A stretch of DNA of 61,546 nucleotides from Planifilum fimeticola (GCF_003001905.1 NZ_PVNE01000023.1:1-61546); one strand, 5' to 3'; counted from the stretch's first letter, positions 7,100 to 16,157 are shown. Notes: a model not told the origin generated them from the letters alone. Made by a program: numbers and translations.

Positions 7100-9967
7100 C
7101 TATTGCCTTCGCTTGTTTTGTGCCCCAAAACATATCCTTTCAAAGTCACATTTGCTGCATAATCCCTTTTCACACCCACTCATGGGAAATTTTTCATTTC
7201 GTATACCCTCTATCGCCTGACCCACCTGTTTTAGGACATTTATCTGATTTTCCTCCGATACATCCACGGATGTTCTTTCTTGTATTCCTTTTTGCTCAAG
7301 TTCATCAGCAGGACGTATGAAATGGACCTCAGCTGATCGGGGATCAAAACCCAATGCATTTCGAACAGCCGCTGCATACAATCGTAATTGCTTTTCAACT
7401 GTCCTCATAACTTCATCGTGATCCCGATGATCTTCTATTCTGTTAGTCTTAAAATCGACCACGCATACCGGTACCCGCTTCTCATCCCCATCTAGTTCAA
7501 CACATCGTTCCAACAAGTCAATGGTTCCGCTGATCAAAGCTCCGCTTTTCTTGTCAATGAACTCAAAGGGTTTTTCCGCCTTAAAAACCAGGTCTGCACG
7601 ATCTCCATAATTTTCGACGTATCGCACAATCGAGTCTTTTGCCGCCTTCTTTAGATTTTCGAGAGGCCCCTCACGAGTATACCGCAGATGGAATTTTTCT
7701 TCCACAAGTTCCTCTACTGTATCGACAGAAGGAACTTTTCCTCGGCTCATACGGTCATGAATTTCATATAAGATATTGTGAATTTGTTGACCGTAACCGT
7801 ATGATTCCTTCACTCCCGGGCTAAAACCCATTAGACAGCGCAACAAATACTCATATGGACATCTCCAATAACAATTGATATCCGAAAATGTCGTCGGAAA
7901 CAGATCCGTATCCGAAGACCATTGTGGTTCTCCTCTTTCGCGTTGAGTCGGATCGTTACCATCTTCTACAACATAGTCATGCACAATCTCTTTGAAATAG
8001 ACAGACGGTCTCTTTCTATGCTTGTTTATCGCCGAGATATTCAAGAACTTTCGACACCTGGTCAAAGCTACATACCAGAGCCTTCGTTCACCGTCATCTC
8101 CTGTGGCAAATTCCTTTGGATCGAAATCAGACTTTGGAATGTAAGTATCTATTCCTTCATTTCTTCTTTTACTTGGAAAATCACTACCAGATACTCTTGG
8201 AATAAATACAACAGGCCATTCAAGTCCCTTCGCGGCATGAATTGTCATAATTTGTACTGCCTTGGGTTTGGCTATTGTTTCTTTCTTGCCGTCGTCGATT
8301 TTTCCCGAAGCCCAATTGCCCAAAAACATGCAAAAATCCTCGAGGCGATTATAGGTTATCCATTGATGTACAGATTCAAATTCCTTGATTAATATGCTGA
8401 ATCTACCCATATTGTACAGGATATCATCTGGCCAGGGTTCTTCACCTTTAACACACCCTAGTTCCACCAACATTTCTTGAAAAATCTCTTGCGGATAAAT
8501 ACGACCGGAACCTGTTTTGTTTTCTAATATTCTCTTCTTAGTACTTATCCACCCTAAAAATGAATTTGCATCCGCCAGGGGTATTCTTTTTTTCAATTCC
8601 CTGATTTTTTTCCTGATTAGTTCTCTCAAATCCCCTTCTCCAAGCAGTATTCCTTGTCCCCATCTATTTTCATTTTCGACATATAACTTTTTACCCGCCA
8701 GCAAGTAAAATGCGGCTTGTACAACTATTATTTCAGGCTGTTTGAATAATCCTCGAGTGCCTTCAACAACCACGGGAATTCCATAATCCCTCAATACTTC
8801 CGCAATTATAGGACTGTGACTATTTGCCCTCACCAGAATTGCCATATCGGAATAGTGAAGGGCCCGAGGACCGTTTTTATCTTCGATAATTACACCTTTC
8901 AATTCTTCTATTCGGTCCTTTATCCAGAGAGCCTCATCTCTCTCAGAAGCAAATTCCCTTTTTTGAATGTCTCCTCTTTCCGCCATTCTTTCACGAAATA
9001 CTTTCCCAACCAAATGTCTTGCTTCCATATTCTTGCTAAGGCGTGGAGGATCACTCTTTATGCGACTAGCGGCTGCATTAGCGAGTTCAACAATGGCATG
9101 TGTGCTTCTAAAATTATATTTCAAATTTACTTGGGTTACGTTGGGGTATCGCTCTTTGAATTTAAGTATATTGGATATGTCGGCACCTCTCCATCCATAG
9201 ATCGACTGATCGTCATCGCCAACCACCGTCAAATCAACCCGGGTTCCACCGTCGGTTAACAAACGGATCAATTCTTCTTGTCGAGGGTCCACATCCTGAT
9301 ATTCATCAACAACAAGGTGTTTGAATCGAGCACGCTGTTCCTCCAACTTTTCAGGATGATTCTCAAGATATCGTATAAGTTCATCTATGATTTTGTTGTA
9401 ATCTAAAAAATAATTGGGGTGACACGTTGACAAGTTATTATACTTTTCAACAGCCCTCCTCAAAAGAGGATCTTTCAGGTCTTGCGGCGTCATCCGTTTA
9501 TAATGCATCACATCTAAAGTGTTTATAAATTTTTCGATAATAATTCTATATCTCTCCCCAGTCCTCTTATAAAATTCCCCCAGACCTAATTTATAGAAAT
9601 TGGATGCAATAAGCGCAGCTCTTCTAATTTCGTCCATTACCTCGTAATTACGATATTCAAAGTCAACCTCTTTTAGAAGTTGCAAACAGAAACTGTGGAT
9701 GGTACCGACATACATATCCCCCAAAGAGGGATCATCTGGTTGAGTTTTTTCCAAATGATCCCTTATCCTTTTTTTTAATTCCTCGGCGGCGCGTTCGGTA
9801 AAGGTAAAAGCTATTATCTCATCCCGGGACACGCCTTCTTTAACCAGCTCAGCGATTCGTTTGGATATGACCTCGGTTTTTCCGCTTCCTGCACATGCTA
9901 TGATCAACAGATTGCCGCCTCGATGTTTAATTGCTTTTTCTTGATCTTCAGTGTAAATGAAAGACAT
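7100..9967 (-). CDS. UvrD-type SF1 helicase fused to a RecB-like (PD-(D/E)XK) nuclease domain
   Basis: This 955-residue protein has the UvrD/Rep/PcrA motifs in order: Walker A ACAGSGKT (about residue 24), TFTERAAEEL, VGTIHSFC, Walker B VVDEYQDVD, VGDDDQSIYGWRG, LKYNFRST, and motif V/VI regions IHAAKGLEW and RRLWYVALTR. The C-terminal third is a RecB/AddB-like nuclease with GTIDLL, VVDFKTNR and a cysteine group CEKGLCSKC plus a final Cys, suggesting an iron-sulfur staple. It should translocate 3'-5' on single strands and cut DNA. Its ATG overlaps the methyltransferase stop (TAATG), so they are translationally coupled. In this context a role as effector of a methylation-guided defence system is inferred. 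Confidence 0.85.
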   Translation of the reverse strand: MSFIYTEDQEKAIKHRGGNLLIIACAGSGKTEVISKRIAELVKEGVSRDEIIAFTFTERAAEELKKRIRDHLEKTQPDDPSLGDMYVGTIHSFCLQLLKEVDFEYRNYEVMDEIRRAALIASNFYKLGLGEFYKRTGERYRIIIEKFINTLDVMHYKRMTPQDLKDPLLRRAVEKYNNLSTCHPNYFLDYNKIIDELIRYLENHPEKLEEQRARFKHLVVDEYQDVDPRQEELIRLLTDGGTRVDLTVVGDDDQSIYGWRGADISNILKFKERYPNVTQVNLKYNFRSTHAIVELANAAASRIKSDPPRLSKNMEARHLVGKVFRERMAERGDIQKREFASERDEALWIKDRIEELKGVIIEDKNGPRALHYSDMAILVRANSHSPIIAEVLRDYGIPVVVEGTRGLFKQPEIIVVQAAFYLLAGKKLYVENENRWGQGILLGEGDLRELIRKKIRELKKRIPLADANSFLGWISTKKRILENKTGSGRIYPQEIFQEMLVELGCVKGEEPWPDDILYNMGRFSILIKEFESVHQWITYNRLEDFCMFLGNWASGKIDDGKKETIAKPKAVQIMTIHAAKGLEWPVVFIPRVSGSDFPSKRRNEGIDTYIPKSDFDPKEFATGDDGERRLWYVALTRCRKFLNISAINKHRKRPSVYFKEIVHDYVVEDGNDPTQRERGEPQWSSDTDLFPTTFSDINCYWRCPYEYLLRCLMGFSPGVKESYGYGQQIHNILYEIHDRMSRGKVPSVDTVEELVEEKFHLRYTREGPLENLKKAAKDSIVRYVENYGDRADLVFKAEKPFEFIDKKSGALISGTIDLLERCVELDGDEKRVPVCVVDFKTNRIEDHRDHDEVMRTVEKQLRLYAAAVRNALGFDPRSAEVHFIRPADELEQKGIQERTSVDVSEENQINVLKQVGQAIEGIRNEKFPMSGCEKGLCSKCDFERICFGAQNKRRQ

Positions 9968-11010
9968 TAGCCTGCCCCCTCGATAAATTTGTGCAAGTTA
10001 ATAGCGATTGCCTCCACCATCTTTACTGGAACAGCATTACCGATTTGAGCAGCTATTTGACTACTATTTCCAGCGAATTTGTAGTTAACGGGAAATGTTT
10101 GTAATAGTGCTGCCTCACGCAATGTTATCGCCCTGTCATCTCTGGGATGGGCAAATCGTCCACGTGTAATATCCGTACATCCCGTAGTCAAAGTCGGGGC
10201 CACATCATCCCACTTCATACGTCCATATACATCCGGGTATCCTTTTTTGTTTTTGTGGCATTTCAATTCCAGTTCCGGCGGCAAAGAAAAACGGGAACCT
10301 CCATCTTTCGGAATATGTTGGAGTCTTTTGATTGCAATCGGACTATGGGATCTTGCAAAGTGAAGCGGATCTGTCGGATCTTTTTGACCTGCTTGAAGCG
10401 GTGGAAGATGAGCAATGGCATCCCTGACTGTTTTCCACTTTCCTGCGGGTGTAACGGGCTCCGGTATCGTAGGTATTTTGGATTTGGATGCAATAAGAAC
10501 ACAACGTATTCTTCTTTGGGGAACCCCGTAATCCGCAGCATTGATCTGAACAGGTTCCCCCAGATTGTATCCCAAACGATTCAAACCGTCTTTAAGTTCC
10601 TCCAATATTCCACGAAATCTCTTGGTCGCTAACCCGGGTACATTTTCAAAAAAGATTATGGTGGGATTCAGTATTTCCGCAAATCTAACCGACTGCATAA
10701 TGAGGTTTGAACGACTGTCTCTTCCCTTCTTCCGATTTTGGCTGCTGAAAGGTTGGCAGGGAGCACACACAACCAACAGATCAAGTTTTTCGCCTTTCAA
10801 ATTGGCAAGAATATCTTTAGGATCAACATCATGAATGTCCTGTTCATATAAATGAACAGAAGGATGGTTCATTTTATATGTTTTGCAGGCAACCGGATCA
10901 TTGTCCACTGCTGCAACAACTTGAAAACCCCCGGCTTTTAAGCCTTCCGTTACACCACCACAACCACAAAAAAGATCCACTGCAGTAAGTGGCTTCAAAC
11001 CTTTCATCAT
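9967..11010 (-). CDS. C5-cytosine DNA methyltransferase (Dcm-like)
   Basis: From the ATG at 11010 (GGGGG upstream) this is a 347-residue enzyme with all signature motifs: I (DLFCGCGG, residue 12), IV with the catalytic Cys (CAPCQPFS, Cys85), VI (ENVPG, residue 122), VIII (PQRRIRC), and X (QIGNAVPV near the end). The target recognition region between VIII and IX is about 90 residues, normal for a mono-specific enzyme. The target sequence cannot be read from the protein. It transfers a methyl group from AdoMet to C5 of cytosine and would protect host DNA from the partner nucleases. It is the first gene of the operon with the helicase-nuclease and vsr. Confidence 0.9.
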   Translation of the reverse strand: MMKGLKPLTAVDLFCGCGGVTEGLKAGGFQVVAAVDNDPVACKTYKMNHPSVHLYEQDIHDVDPKDILANLKGEKLDLLVVCAPCQPFSSQNRKKGRDSRSNLIMQSVRFAEILNPTIIFFENVPGLATKRFRGILEELKDGLNRLGYNLGEPVQINAADYGVPQRRIRCVLIASKSKIPTIPEPVTPAGKWKTVRDAIAHLPPLQAGQKDPTDPLHFARSHSPIAIKRLQHIPKDGGSRFSLPPELELKCHKNKKGYPDVYGRMKWDDVAPTLTTGCTDITRGRFAHPRDDRAITLREAALLQTFPVNYKFAGNSSQIAAQIGNAVPVKMVEAIAINLHKFIEGAG

Positions 11011-11020
11011 TAATACCCCC

Positions 11021-11058
11021 GTTATAACAATATTACGACATTCGTTCAATACCTTCAA
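11021..11058 (-). promoter_or_regulatory. Sigma-A type promoter(s) of the methyltransferase operon
   Basis: Two overlapping candidates exist on the minus strand, both with 17-base spacers: TTGAAG (11058-11053) with TAATAT (11035-11030), and TTGAAC (11049-11044) with TATAAC (11026-11021). The first leaves room for the GGGGG ribosome site before the ATG at 11010; the second would give an almost leaderless message. Confidence 0.5.
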
Positions 11059-11203
11059 CTATATCTCAAAGAATGGGAAAAACTTTTACAAATGATTTCA
11101 TAATGCAAAGAATGTCTACGATAAAACCACACAACGGTGATGTATGTAATTAAATTACCTTACAAGGATCACAGAAGGTTTGTGCTAAACTGCTGACTTT
11201 AGA

Positions 11204-11208
11204 AATGA
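11204..11208 (+). other. Attachment core AATGA at the element-sigK junction (attR)
   Basis: AATGA covers the Asn-Glu codons of the conserved sigK stretch NEILMHLR. B. subtilis sigK rearrangement uses an AATGA repeat at the same codons. The codon before it here is AGA (Arg), where intact SigK proteins have Glu, as expected if the bases left of the core belong to the element. An in-frame TAA lies at 11186-11188, so no full sigma factor can be made without excision. An imperfect inverted repeat (GTGAT...GTAAT/ATTAC...ATCAC, 11137-11172) just inside the element could be recombinase- or accessory-factor-related. Confidence 0.75.
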
Positions 11209-11578
11209 AATTCTCATGCACCTTCGCTCCCTGAAAAAGGCCCGCAAGGACGTGTCGCTGCACGACCCCATCGGCACCGACAAAGAGGGAAATGAAATCA
11301 CGCTGATCGATATCCTCGGCACCGACCGGGACGAGGTGGTCGAAACGGTCCAAACCAAGATCGAAAAGAAACGAATATACAACCACCTGCACATCCTCGA
11401 TCCGCGGGAACAGGAAGTGATCCGAAACCGCTTCGGACTGGACGGAGGCAAGGAAAAAACCCAGCGGGAAATCGCACGGGAACTGGGTATCTCCCGCTCC
11501 TACGTATCGCGGATTGAAAAACGGGCGTTGATCAAGCTTTTCCACGAATTTTACCGGGTGGGACGAAAAAGCCAATAG
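11204..11578 (+). CDS. sigK: SigK (sporulation sigma-K), C-terminal half, 5' half separated
   Basis: The frame reads [20 protein letters not shown], then [32 protein letters not shown] and the region 4 helix-turn-helix [20 protein letters not shown]. This is the C-terminal half of sigma-K (the spoIIIC part in B. subtilis): end of region 2, region 3 and region 4. Region 2 and the pro-sequence are absent. An ATG at 11216 could start a 120-residue product but has no ribosome site, and an in-frame stop lies just upstream, so this is a gene half waiting for site-specific rejoining. Sigma-K directs late mother-cell transcription (coat, cortex maturation). A strong terminator follows at 11609. Confidence 0.9.
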   Translation, partial: NEILMHLRSLKKARKDVSLHDPIGTDKEGNEITLIDILGTDRDEVVETVQTKIEKKRIYNHLHILDPREQEVIRNRFGLDGGKEKTQREIARELGISRSYVSRIEKRALIKLFHEFYRVGRKSQ

Positions 11579-11608
11579 AACGTTAAAAGCACAGGCACAA
11601 CCGGTACA

Positions 11609-11631
11609 GGGCAACTGAGTTGCCCTTTTTT
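11609..11631 (+). terminator. Intrinsic terminator of sigK
   Basis: GGGCAAC pairs with GTTGCCC across TGA and is followed by six T, 30 bases after the sigK stop. Confidence 0.85.
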
Positions 11632-11823
11632 GATGTCTCTCCACTCAGAAGAAAAAATCCTCCCTATACTTTTCATCGCATGATATATTCAGAATAAAAT
11701 GTAAAGTAACCAAAGTTAAAAAGCATCCCGTCGCTGCACGTCTCCCGTCACCCTTTGTGCAAACCTGCCCGGATTCACAAGTCAGTGTCTAAGACTTGAT
11801 GCACGAAAAGGAGGATCAAAGAC

Positions 11824-13161
11824 ATGAACGGTACAGGAATATTGAACGGTTCCTTGGCCAGAAAATACATGAACATTATTCTTCCCCTTTTCATCGGTTC
11901 CGTCTTGGCGTATCTCGACCGGCTCAACATCGCCTATGCCGCATTGACGATGAATGAAGATCTTGGTTTTACCGCCAAGGTTTTCGGGATGGGCGCAGGC
12001 ATTTTGTTCTGGGGATACGTCTTGTTTGAGGTACCGGGAACGCTGATCGCCCATAAATGGAGCCCGCGTAAATGGATTGCGCGAATCATGATTACATGGG
12101 GTCTTTCGTGTGCGCTCATGGCTTTAATCCAAAACGAAATGCAGTTTTACATACTCCGCTTTCTGATCGGCGCCGCGGAAGCAAGTTTTTATCCCGTTTG
12201 CTATGCCGTCGTCATCCCTCGCTGGTTTAACGTAAGGGAAAGGCCGACGGCCATTTCCATCATGTTGACTTCTCTGTTGGTATCAAATATTATCGGGTCC
12301 CCTTTGGCGGGGATGTTATTGGATTTGTCATGGATGGGGTTAAAAGGATGGCAAATGTTGTTTTTGATAGAGGGAGGGATCGCGTTCATCTTCGGTCTCA
12401 TCATCCCCTTCTGGCTGGCCGACTGGCCAAAAGAGGTTCGTTGGTTGAGTGAAGATGAAAAGAAGGTCCTGGCTGAACAATATGAACGCGAAGATCAAGT
12501 CAAAAGCTCCGCAAAAAACTATACGGTTTGGGAAGCTCTGCGGGATAAGGAAGTCCTTAAGCTCTGCCTGATATACTTCATGTGGATTACCGGTTTTTGG
12601 GGTTTCGGGTTCTGGATGCCAACGATTTTGAAATCCGTTTCCGGCTGGTCCAATGCAAGTATTGGATGGCTCATCGTTATTCCGATGACGCTTGCCTTGA
12701 TCGGCTTCATCGTGAACGGCATCTCCTCTTCCCGCACAGGGGAAAAGAGATGGCATGTGGCGCTCCCCATGTTTATTGGCGCCATCGGGATGGGATTGGG
12801 ATCGGTAGTCACTCACCCGATATTGAGTTTCGTGCTGGTCTGCATCACTGCCATCGGTGTGTACGTGGGCATGGGGGTTTGGTGGACATATCCGACATCG
12901 TTTCTCTCGGGAGCCGCCGCGGCAGGTGCAGTAAGTCTGATCAACTCGGTGGGCAACTTGGGTGGATGGACCGGCCCCTATTTGGTCGGATTTCTCAAAG
13001 ATCTAACCGGAACCTTCACTTGGGCCTATCTTTACCTGGCTTTCTCATTGGCGGCAGCCGGGCTATTGATCCTTACCCTGCGTAAAAAACTGCCCACAGA
13101 TCATATGGCAGTCCTCCCGACTTATGGTTCGAAGCCCAAGACAGGAACGGATCAACTGTAA
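11824..13161 (+). CDS. MFS transporter of the anion:cation symporter (ACS) family
   Basis: The 445-residue protein has about 12 hydrophobic segments in two halves. Its start (SLARKYMNIILPLFIGSVLA, then YLDRLNIAYAALTM) and the stretch FLIGAAEASFYPVCYAVVIP match the ACS/phthalate permease family, whose members take up organic anions such as tartrate, galactonate, 4-hydroxyphenylacetate or phthalate. The DRLNIAYA motif is the family hallmark. The ATG follows AAGGAGG. It stands alone between the sigK terminator and a GC-rich hairpin, so the substrate cannot be inferred from neighbours. Confidence 0.8.
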   Translation: MNGTGILNGSLARKYMNIILPLFIGSVLAYLDRLNIAYAALTMNEDLGFTAKVFGMGAGILFWGYVLFEVPGTLIAHKWSPRKWIARIMITWGLSCALMALIQNEMQFYILRFLIGAAEASFYPVCYAVVIPRWFNVRERPTAISIMLTSLLVSNIIGSPLAGMLLDLSWMGLKGWQMLFLIEGGIAFIFGLIIPFWLADWPKEVRWLSEDEKKVLAEQYEREDQVKSSAKNYTVWEALRDKEVLKLCLIYFMWITGFWGFGFWMPTILKSVSGWSNASIGWLIVIPMTLALIGFIVNGISSSRTGEKRWHVALPMFIGAIGMGLGSVVTHPILSFVLVCITAIGVYVGMGVWWTYPTSFLSGAAAAGAVSLINSVGNLGGWTGPYLVGFLKDLTGTFTWAYLYLAFSLAAAGLLILTLRKKLPTDHMAVLPTYGSKPKTGTDQL

Positions 13162-13172
13162 GTAAGGCGTGA

Positions 13173-13195
13173 AGACCGGGCGTTATGCCCGGTCT
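13173..13195. terminator. GC-rich hairpin after the MFS gene
   Basis: AGACCGGGC pairs perfectly with GCCCGGTCT across GTTAT, 12 bases after the MFS stop. The T-run is poor, so termination efficiency is uncertain. The rest of 13196-13333 shows nothing notable. Confidence 0.5.
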
Positions 13196-13333
13196 CCGAT
13201 CATCGTTTTATGGGACAATGACCACAACAGGCGTCCACCGCGCCCGTACCCTTTCCCGCCTTTTGCCTGTGCAACTGCCGAGAGACCCTCGTCGTCAGCC
13301 AGAATAGCTCAACTTAAGCCTTTCCCTCTATTT

Positions 13334-15316
13334 TCATCTGTATTGCAAGCGTATCGTTTCAACGATATTATCATCGCGAAGCCGTGACAGCGAAAACCGC
13401 ATAATGATCCACGTTACGGCAATTACACCGAGTGTACACTGTACTATCGGCAACCACGGGATCGCAAAATCCAACTCCACGGGGGACGAAAAGGTTCGAT
13501 ATAGCAAATACGACCCGAGCATCCCAAGAGGCACTCCGATGACGAGAGATTTGACCGAACACAGTATGCTTTCAAGGGTCAACATCCGCTTCAGTCCTGC
13601 CGGCGTCATGCCGACACTGCGCAAAGCCGCAAATTCCCGGGCGCGGAAGAGTACATTGGTGGATATGGTACTGATTACATTCGTCAGCCCAATCAGTGTG
13701 AGCATGGTGATGAAACCATATATAAACACCAAGATCAAGCGGGTTATGTCACGCATTGCAAAAGGAACTTCTTCCCCGCTTTTCACATCGATATATTCCG
13801 AGCTTCCTTCAAATGCAATCGATTCATGCAATATCTTGGTTGCGTATCCTTTAAACCCCTCCGGATCGGCTGCATCCACAAACCATGTGTAGCGCGTCGC
13901 ATCAAGCCGGGGAACAATCACCATCATATTGCCTACATAGGTAGCTGCAATCTCATTCGGAACATCACGAAGATCAAGTGCACCCTCTAAGGGCAGTTCG
14001 ACCACGGAATGGTCATTTTGATTGGTTAAGAGCAACGTCTTCGGATAGGATACAAAGGGTGTGAATACGGCTTTCCCGTCACCGTTATCGCCCGGTATTC
14101 GAACATAATTTACGAGGATGTTTGAGCCGGGCGAAACACCCGCGCGTTCGCACAACTCCGCATAGTTCTCAGCGTCTATCGCATATAAGGTGATCGGGAA
14201 CGAATATCCATCCCCGACAGGGACACCACCATTGGAGTCGAGAAACTCTTTCATTTTAGATGTCAGCATCTCTTTCGGAATCACTGTTTTGTACGAGTGA
14301 TCTTCATCCCGCAAATTGTCGCCCACGCCGAACACGGTCGTGTTCGGATACTCGCGAAATTTCTGGGTTACTTCGTCCGCAAGAACGCTATTTAACGTAT
14401 GGTATGTCTGTTCATCGCCATCATGACCAAGCGTTCCTTTCTCCGGTCTCAAAAATTCGCCCACCACATTGGCGTTATCTACGACCGGGTAAAACAAGCG
14501 CGTGGTCTCTTTATAGTGTTCGCCGAAATAGCCCGCGACAATAAACAGTATGATGCTCATGGTGAGCGACACAACCGTCGCCCGGAAATTTCTCCGGCTC
14601 CGTTTCAGGGACTTATAAGCAAGTGTACCTTCATAACCGAACAGCTTCCCAATGAGCCGTCCGCCACGGACATCCCTCGCCTTAATCTTAACTTCATCCG
14701 TTCCCCGTATGGCATCGATTGCGGCCATCTTTGCCGCCTTGCGAGCCGGAAGCCACGCCGACATCCATACGGTCACAAACGATAGCACCGCCGAAACAAG
14801 GATCGCCTGCCACGCAACAACAAAATCAAAGTTGACTTGGAACGTGTTTCTCTTATTCGCTGCTGCAAGGAGATGATCCATAATTTGTATGCCGACAAAA
14901 TTCACGAGAAGTCCCAACGCGATTCCCAGGGGGATGCCGACAGTCGCCAGTATCAAACCTTCATGCGTGATAATCCCGGCAATTTGCTGTTTTGTCGCAC
15001 CGACGCTTTTCAGTGCGCCGAACTGCTTGATGCGCTCTCCGGCACTGACGCGGAAGGCGTTAGAGACAACGATAACGGTGGCGGCAATGATTACAGAACC
15101 GACAACAGCGCTTAAACCCAAAAGTAATTCATTATACATGGAGTTGTAATAATCACTCTCGCCCAGCAGCTCCTTAAACATCAAGTCGGCGCTGGACGCA
15201 AAACAGAAAACGGCGGTTAACATCGCCGTTGACAGCACGATTCCGGCAAGCGTCCAAAAGGCGCGGTTTCGGTTTGTTTTGATTTGGCTGTACGCCAATT
15301 TTGCGGTCAGCTTCAT
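13334..15316 (-). CDS. FtsX-type ABC transporter permease with large extracellular domain
   Basis: The 660-residue membrane protein has an N-terminal helix, a first FtsX module (about residues 60-200, with ERIKQFGALKSVGATKQQI), a further helix near 235-255, roughly 230 extracellular residues, and a second FtsX module (about 510-655, with FRAREFAALRSVGMTPAGLK). This layout resembles BceB-like and related peptide-exporting or detoxifying permeases. Its ATG overlaps the ATPase stop (ATGA), so both subunits are coupled. The two-component system next door probably controls it. Substrate unknown; a cell-envelope-active peptide is a reasonable guess. Confidence 0.8.
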   Translation of the reverse strand: MKLTAKLAYSQIKTNRNRAFWTLAGIVLSTAMLTAVFCFASSADLMFKELLGESDYYNSMYNELLLGLSAVVGSVIIAATVIVVSNAFRVSAGERIKQFGALKSVGATKQQIAGIITHEGLILATVGIPLGIALGLLVNFVGIQIMDHLLAAANKRNTFQVNFDFVVAWQAILVSAVLSFVTVWMSAWLPARKAAKMAAIDAIRGTDEVKIKARDVRGGRLIGKLFGYEGTLAYKSLKRSRRNFRATVVSLTMSIILFIVAGYFGEHYKETTRLFYPVVDNANVVGEFLRPEKGTLGHDGDEQTYHTLNSVLADEVTQKFREYPNTTVFGVGDNLRDEDHSYKTVIPKEMLTSKMKEFLDSNGGVPVGDGYSFPITLYAIDAENYAELCERAGVSPGSNILVNYVRIPGDNGDGKAVFTPFVSYPKTLLLTNQNDHSVVELPLEGALDLRDVPNEIAATYVGNMMVIVPRLDATRYTWFVDAADPEGFKGYATKILHESIAFEGSSEYIDVKSGEEVPFAMRDITRLILVFIYGFITMLTLIGLTNVISTISTNVLFRAREFAALRSVGMTPAGLKRMLTLESILCSVKSLVIGVPLGMLGSYLLYRTFSSPVELDFAIPWLPIVQCTLGVIAVTWIIMRFSLSRLRDDNIVETIRLQYR

Positions 15317-15996
15317 CGGCGCAACACCTCATCCCTGACGATTTGTCCATCGCTGATGGTGATAACCCGGTCGGCTTGGCGCGCGATTTTTTCATCATGA
15401 GTGATGACAAGCAAAGTTTGATTGTATTGCTGATTGGATCGCTTCAAAAGGTCGATAACCTCCCTGCTCGATTTGCTGTCAAGATTGCCCGTCGGTTCAT
15501 CGGCGAGGATGAGCGCGGGATTGTTGATCAGCGCCCTGCCGACGGCTACCCGCTGCTGCTGTCCGCCGGAAAGCTCGTTCGGCAAGTGTTTTGCCCTGTC
15601 CGTCAGCCCGATTGTTTCAAGTATGGTCCGCAATTTGTCGGGATCCGGCTTGCGATTGTCCAATAGACACGGCAGCATGATATTTTCTTGCACAGTCAGA
15701 GTCGGAATGAGATTGTAGAACTGATAGATAATTCCTATTTTTCGGCGGCGAAAAATCGCCAGTTCGCTTTCATTCAGCTTGAATATTTCCACTCCATCAA
15801 CTACGACGCTGCCGGACGTGGGACGGTCAACTCCACCGATTAAATGCATAAGGGTTGATTTGCCTGAGCCGGACGCACCCACGACCGCGACAAATTCCCC
15901 CTTCTCCACGCTGAAACTCACGCCGTTCAAAGCCATAACGGTTGTGTTGTCTTTGCCATACGTCTTTACCAGGTCTTTGACTTGTAAAATCGTCAT
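15313..15996 (-). CDS. ABC transporter ATPase (LolD/MacB type)
   Basis: From the ATG at 15996 (GGGGAGTG upstream) this is a 227-residue ATPase with Walker [11 protein letters not shown]-loop YQFYNL, signature LSGGQQQRV, Walker [15 protein letters not shown] and switch His in LVITHDE. The [10 protein letters not shown] form is typical of the MacB/LolD/BceA group that works with FtsX-type permeases. It is the first gene of the two-gene transporter operon. An 11-base-periodic response-regulator-like box lies upstream at 16164-16191. Confidence 0.9.
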   Translation of the reverse strand: MTILQVKDLVKTYGKDNTTVMALNGVSFSVEKGEFVAVVGASGSGKSTLMHLIGGVDRPTSGSVVVDGVEIFKLNESELAIFRRRKIGIIYQFYNLIPTLTVQENIMLPCLLDNRKPDPDKLRTILETIGLTDRAKHLPNELSGGQQQRVAVGRALINNPALILADEPTGNLDSKSSREVIDLLKRSNQQYNQTLLVITHDEKIARQADRVITISDGQIVRDEVLRR

Positions 15997-16157
15997 TAGT
16001 TGACACTCCCCATTTTTTGTTATCAACATACTTTTCCAAGCTCGTTCCCGGTTGGCTCAATGGGTTGCTGCCTCCTGGCGTTTATTCTGCTTCTCCGCAT
16101 CGCCAAAGCAGGGAATATAACGCATGTTTTGGTTTACCGCTGTTGCGATTATGGCAA

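Larger units (their letters stand above)
1..11203. mobile_element. sigK-intervening (skin-like) element, right part
   Basis: Everything from the left edge to position 11203 appears to be one integrated element whose right boundary falls inside sigK. Seen: the sigK reading frame becomes recognisable exactly at AATGA (11204-11208) and is not sigma-factor-like before it. The left side is visibly richer in A+T and carries mobile-element genes (replication organiser, conjugation-type ATPase, divergent XRE repressors, DNA methyltransferase). Known: in B. subtilis the skin element interrupts sigK at an AATGA repeat and is excised in the mother cell by the serine recombinase SpoIVCA. Inferred: the 5' half of sigK and a similar recombinase lie left of the window. 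Unlike B. subtilis skin, which is prophage-like, this copy carries conjugation-type genes. Confidence 0.75.

Noticed and set aside
6645..11010. DISARM or BREX system
   Set aside because: No DrmA/DrmB-type helicase, PLD protein, PglZ or BrxC is present; only the methyltransferase is shared with such systems.
11216..11578. Stand-alone small sigma factor of 120 aa
   Set aside because: It lacks region 2, has no ribosome site, and its sequence is the C-terminal half of SigK starting at a known rearrangement point.
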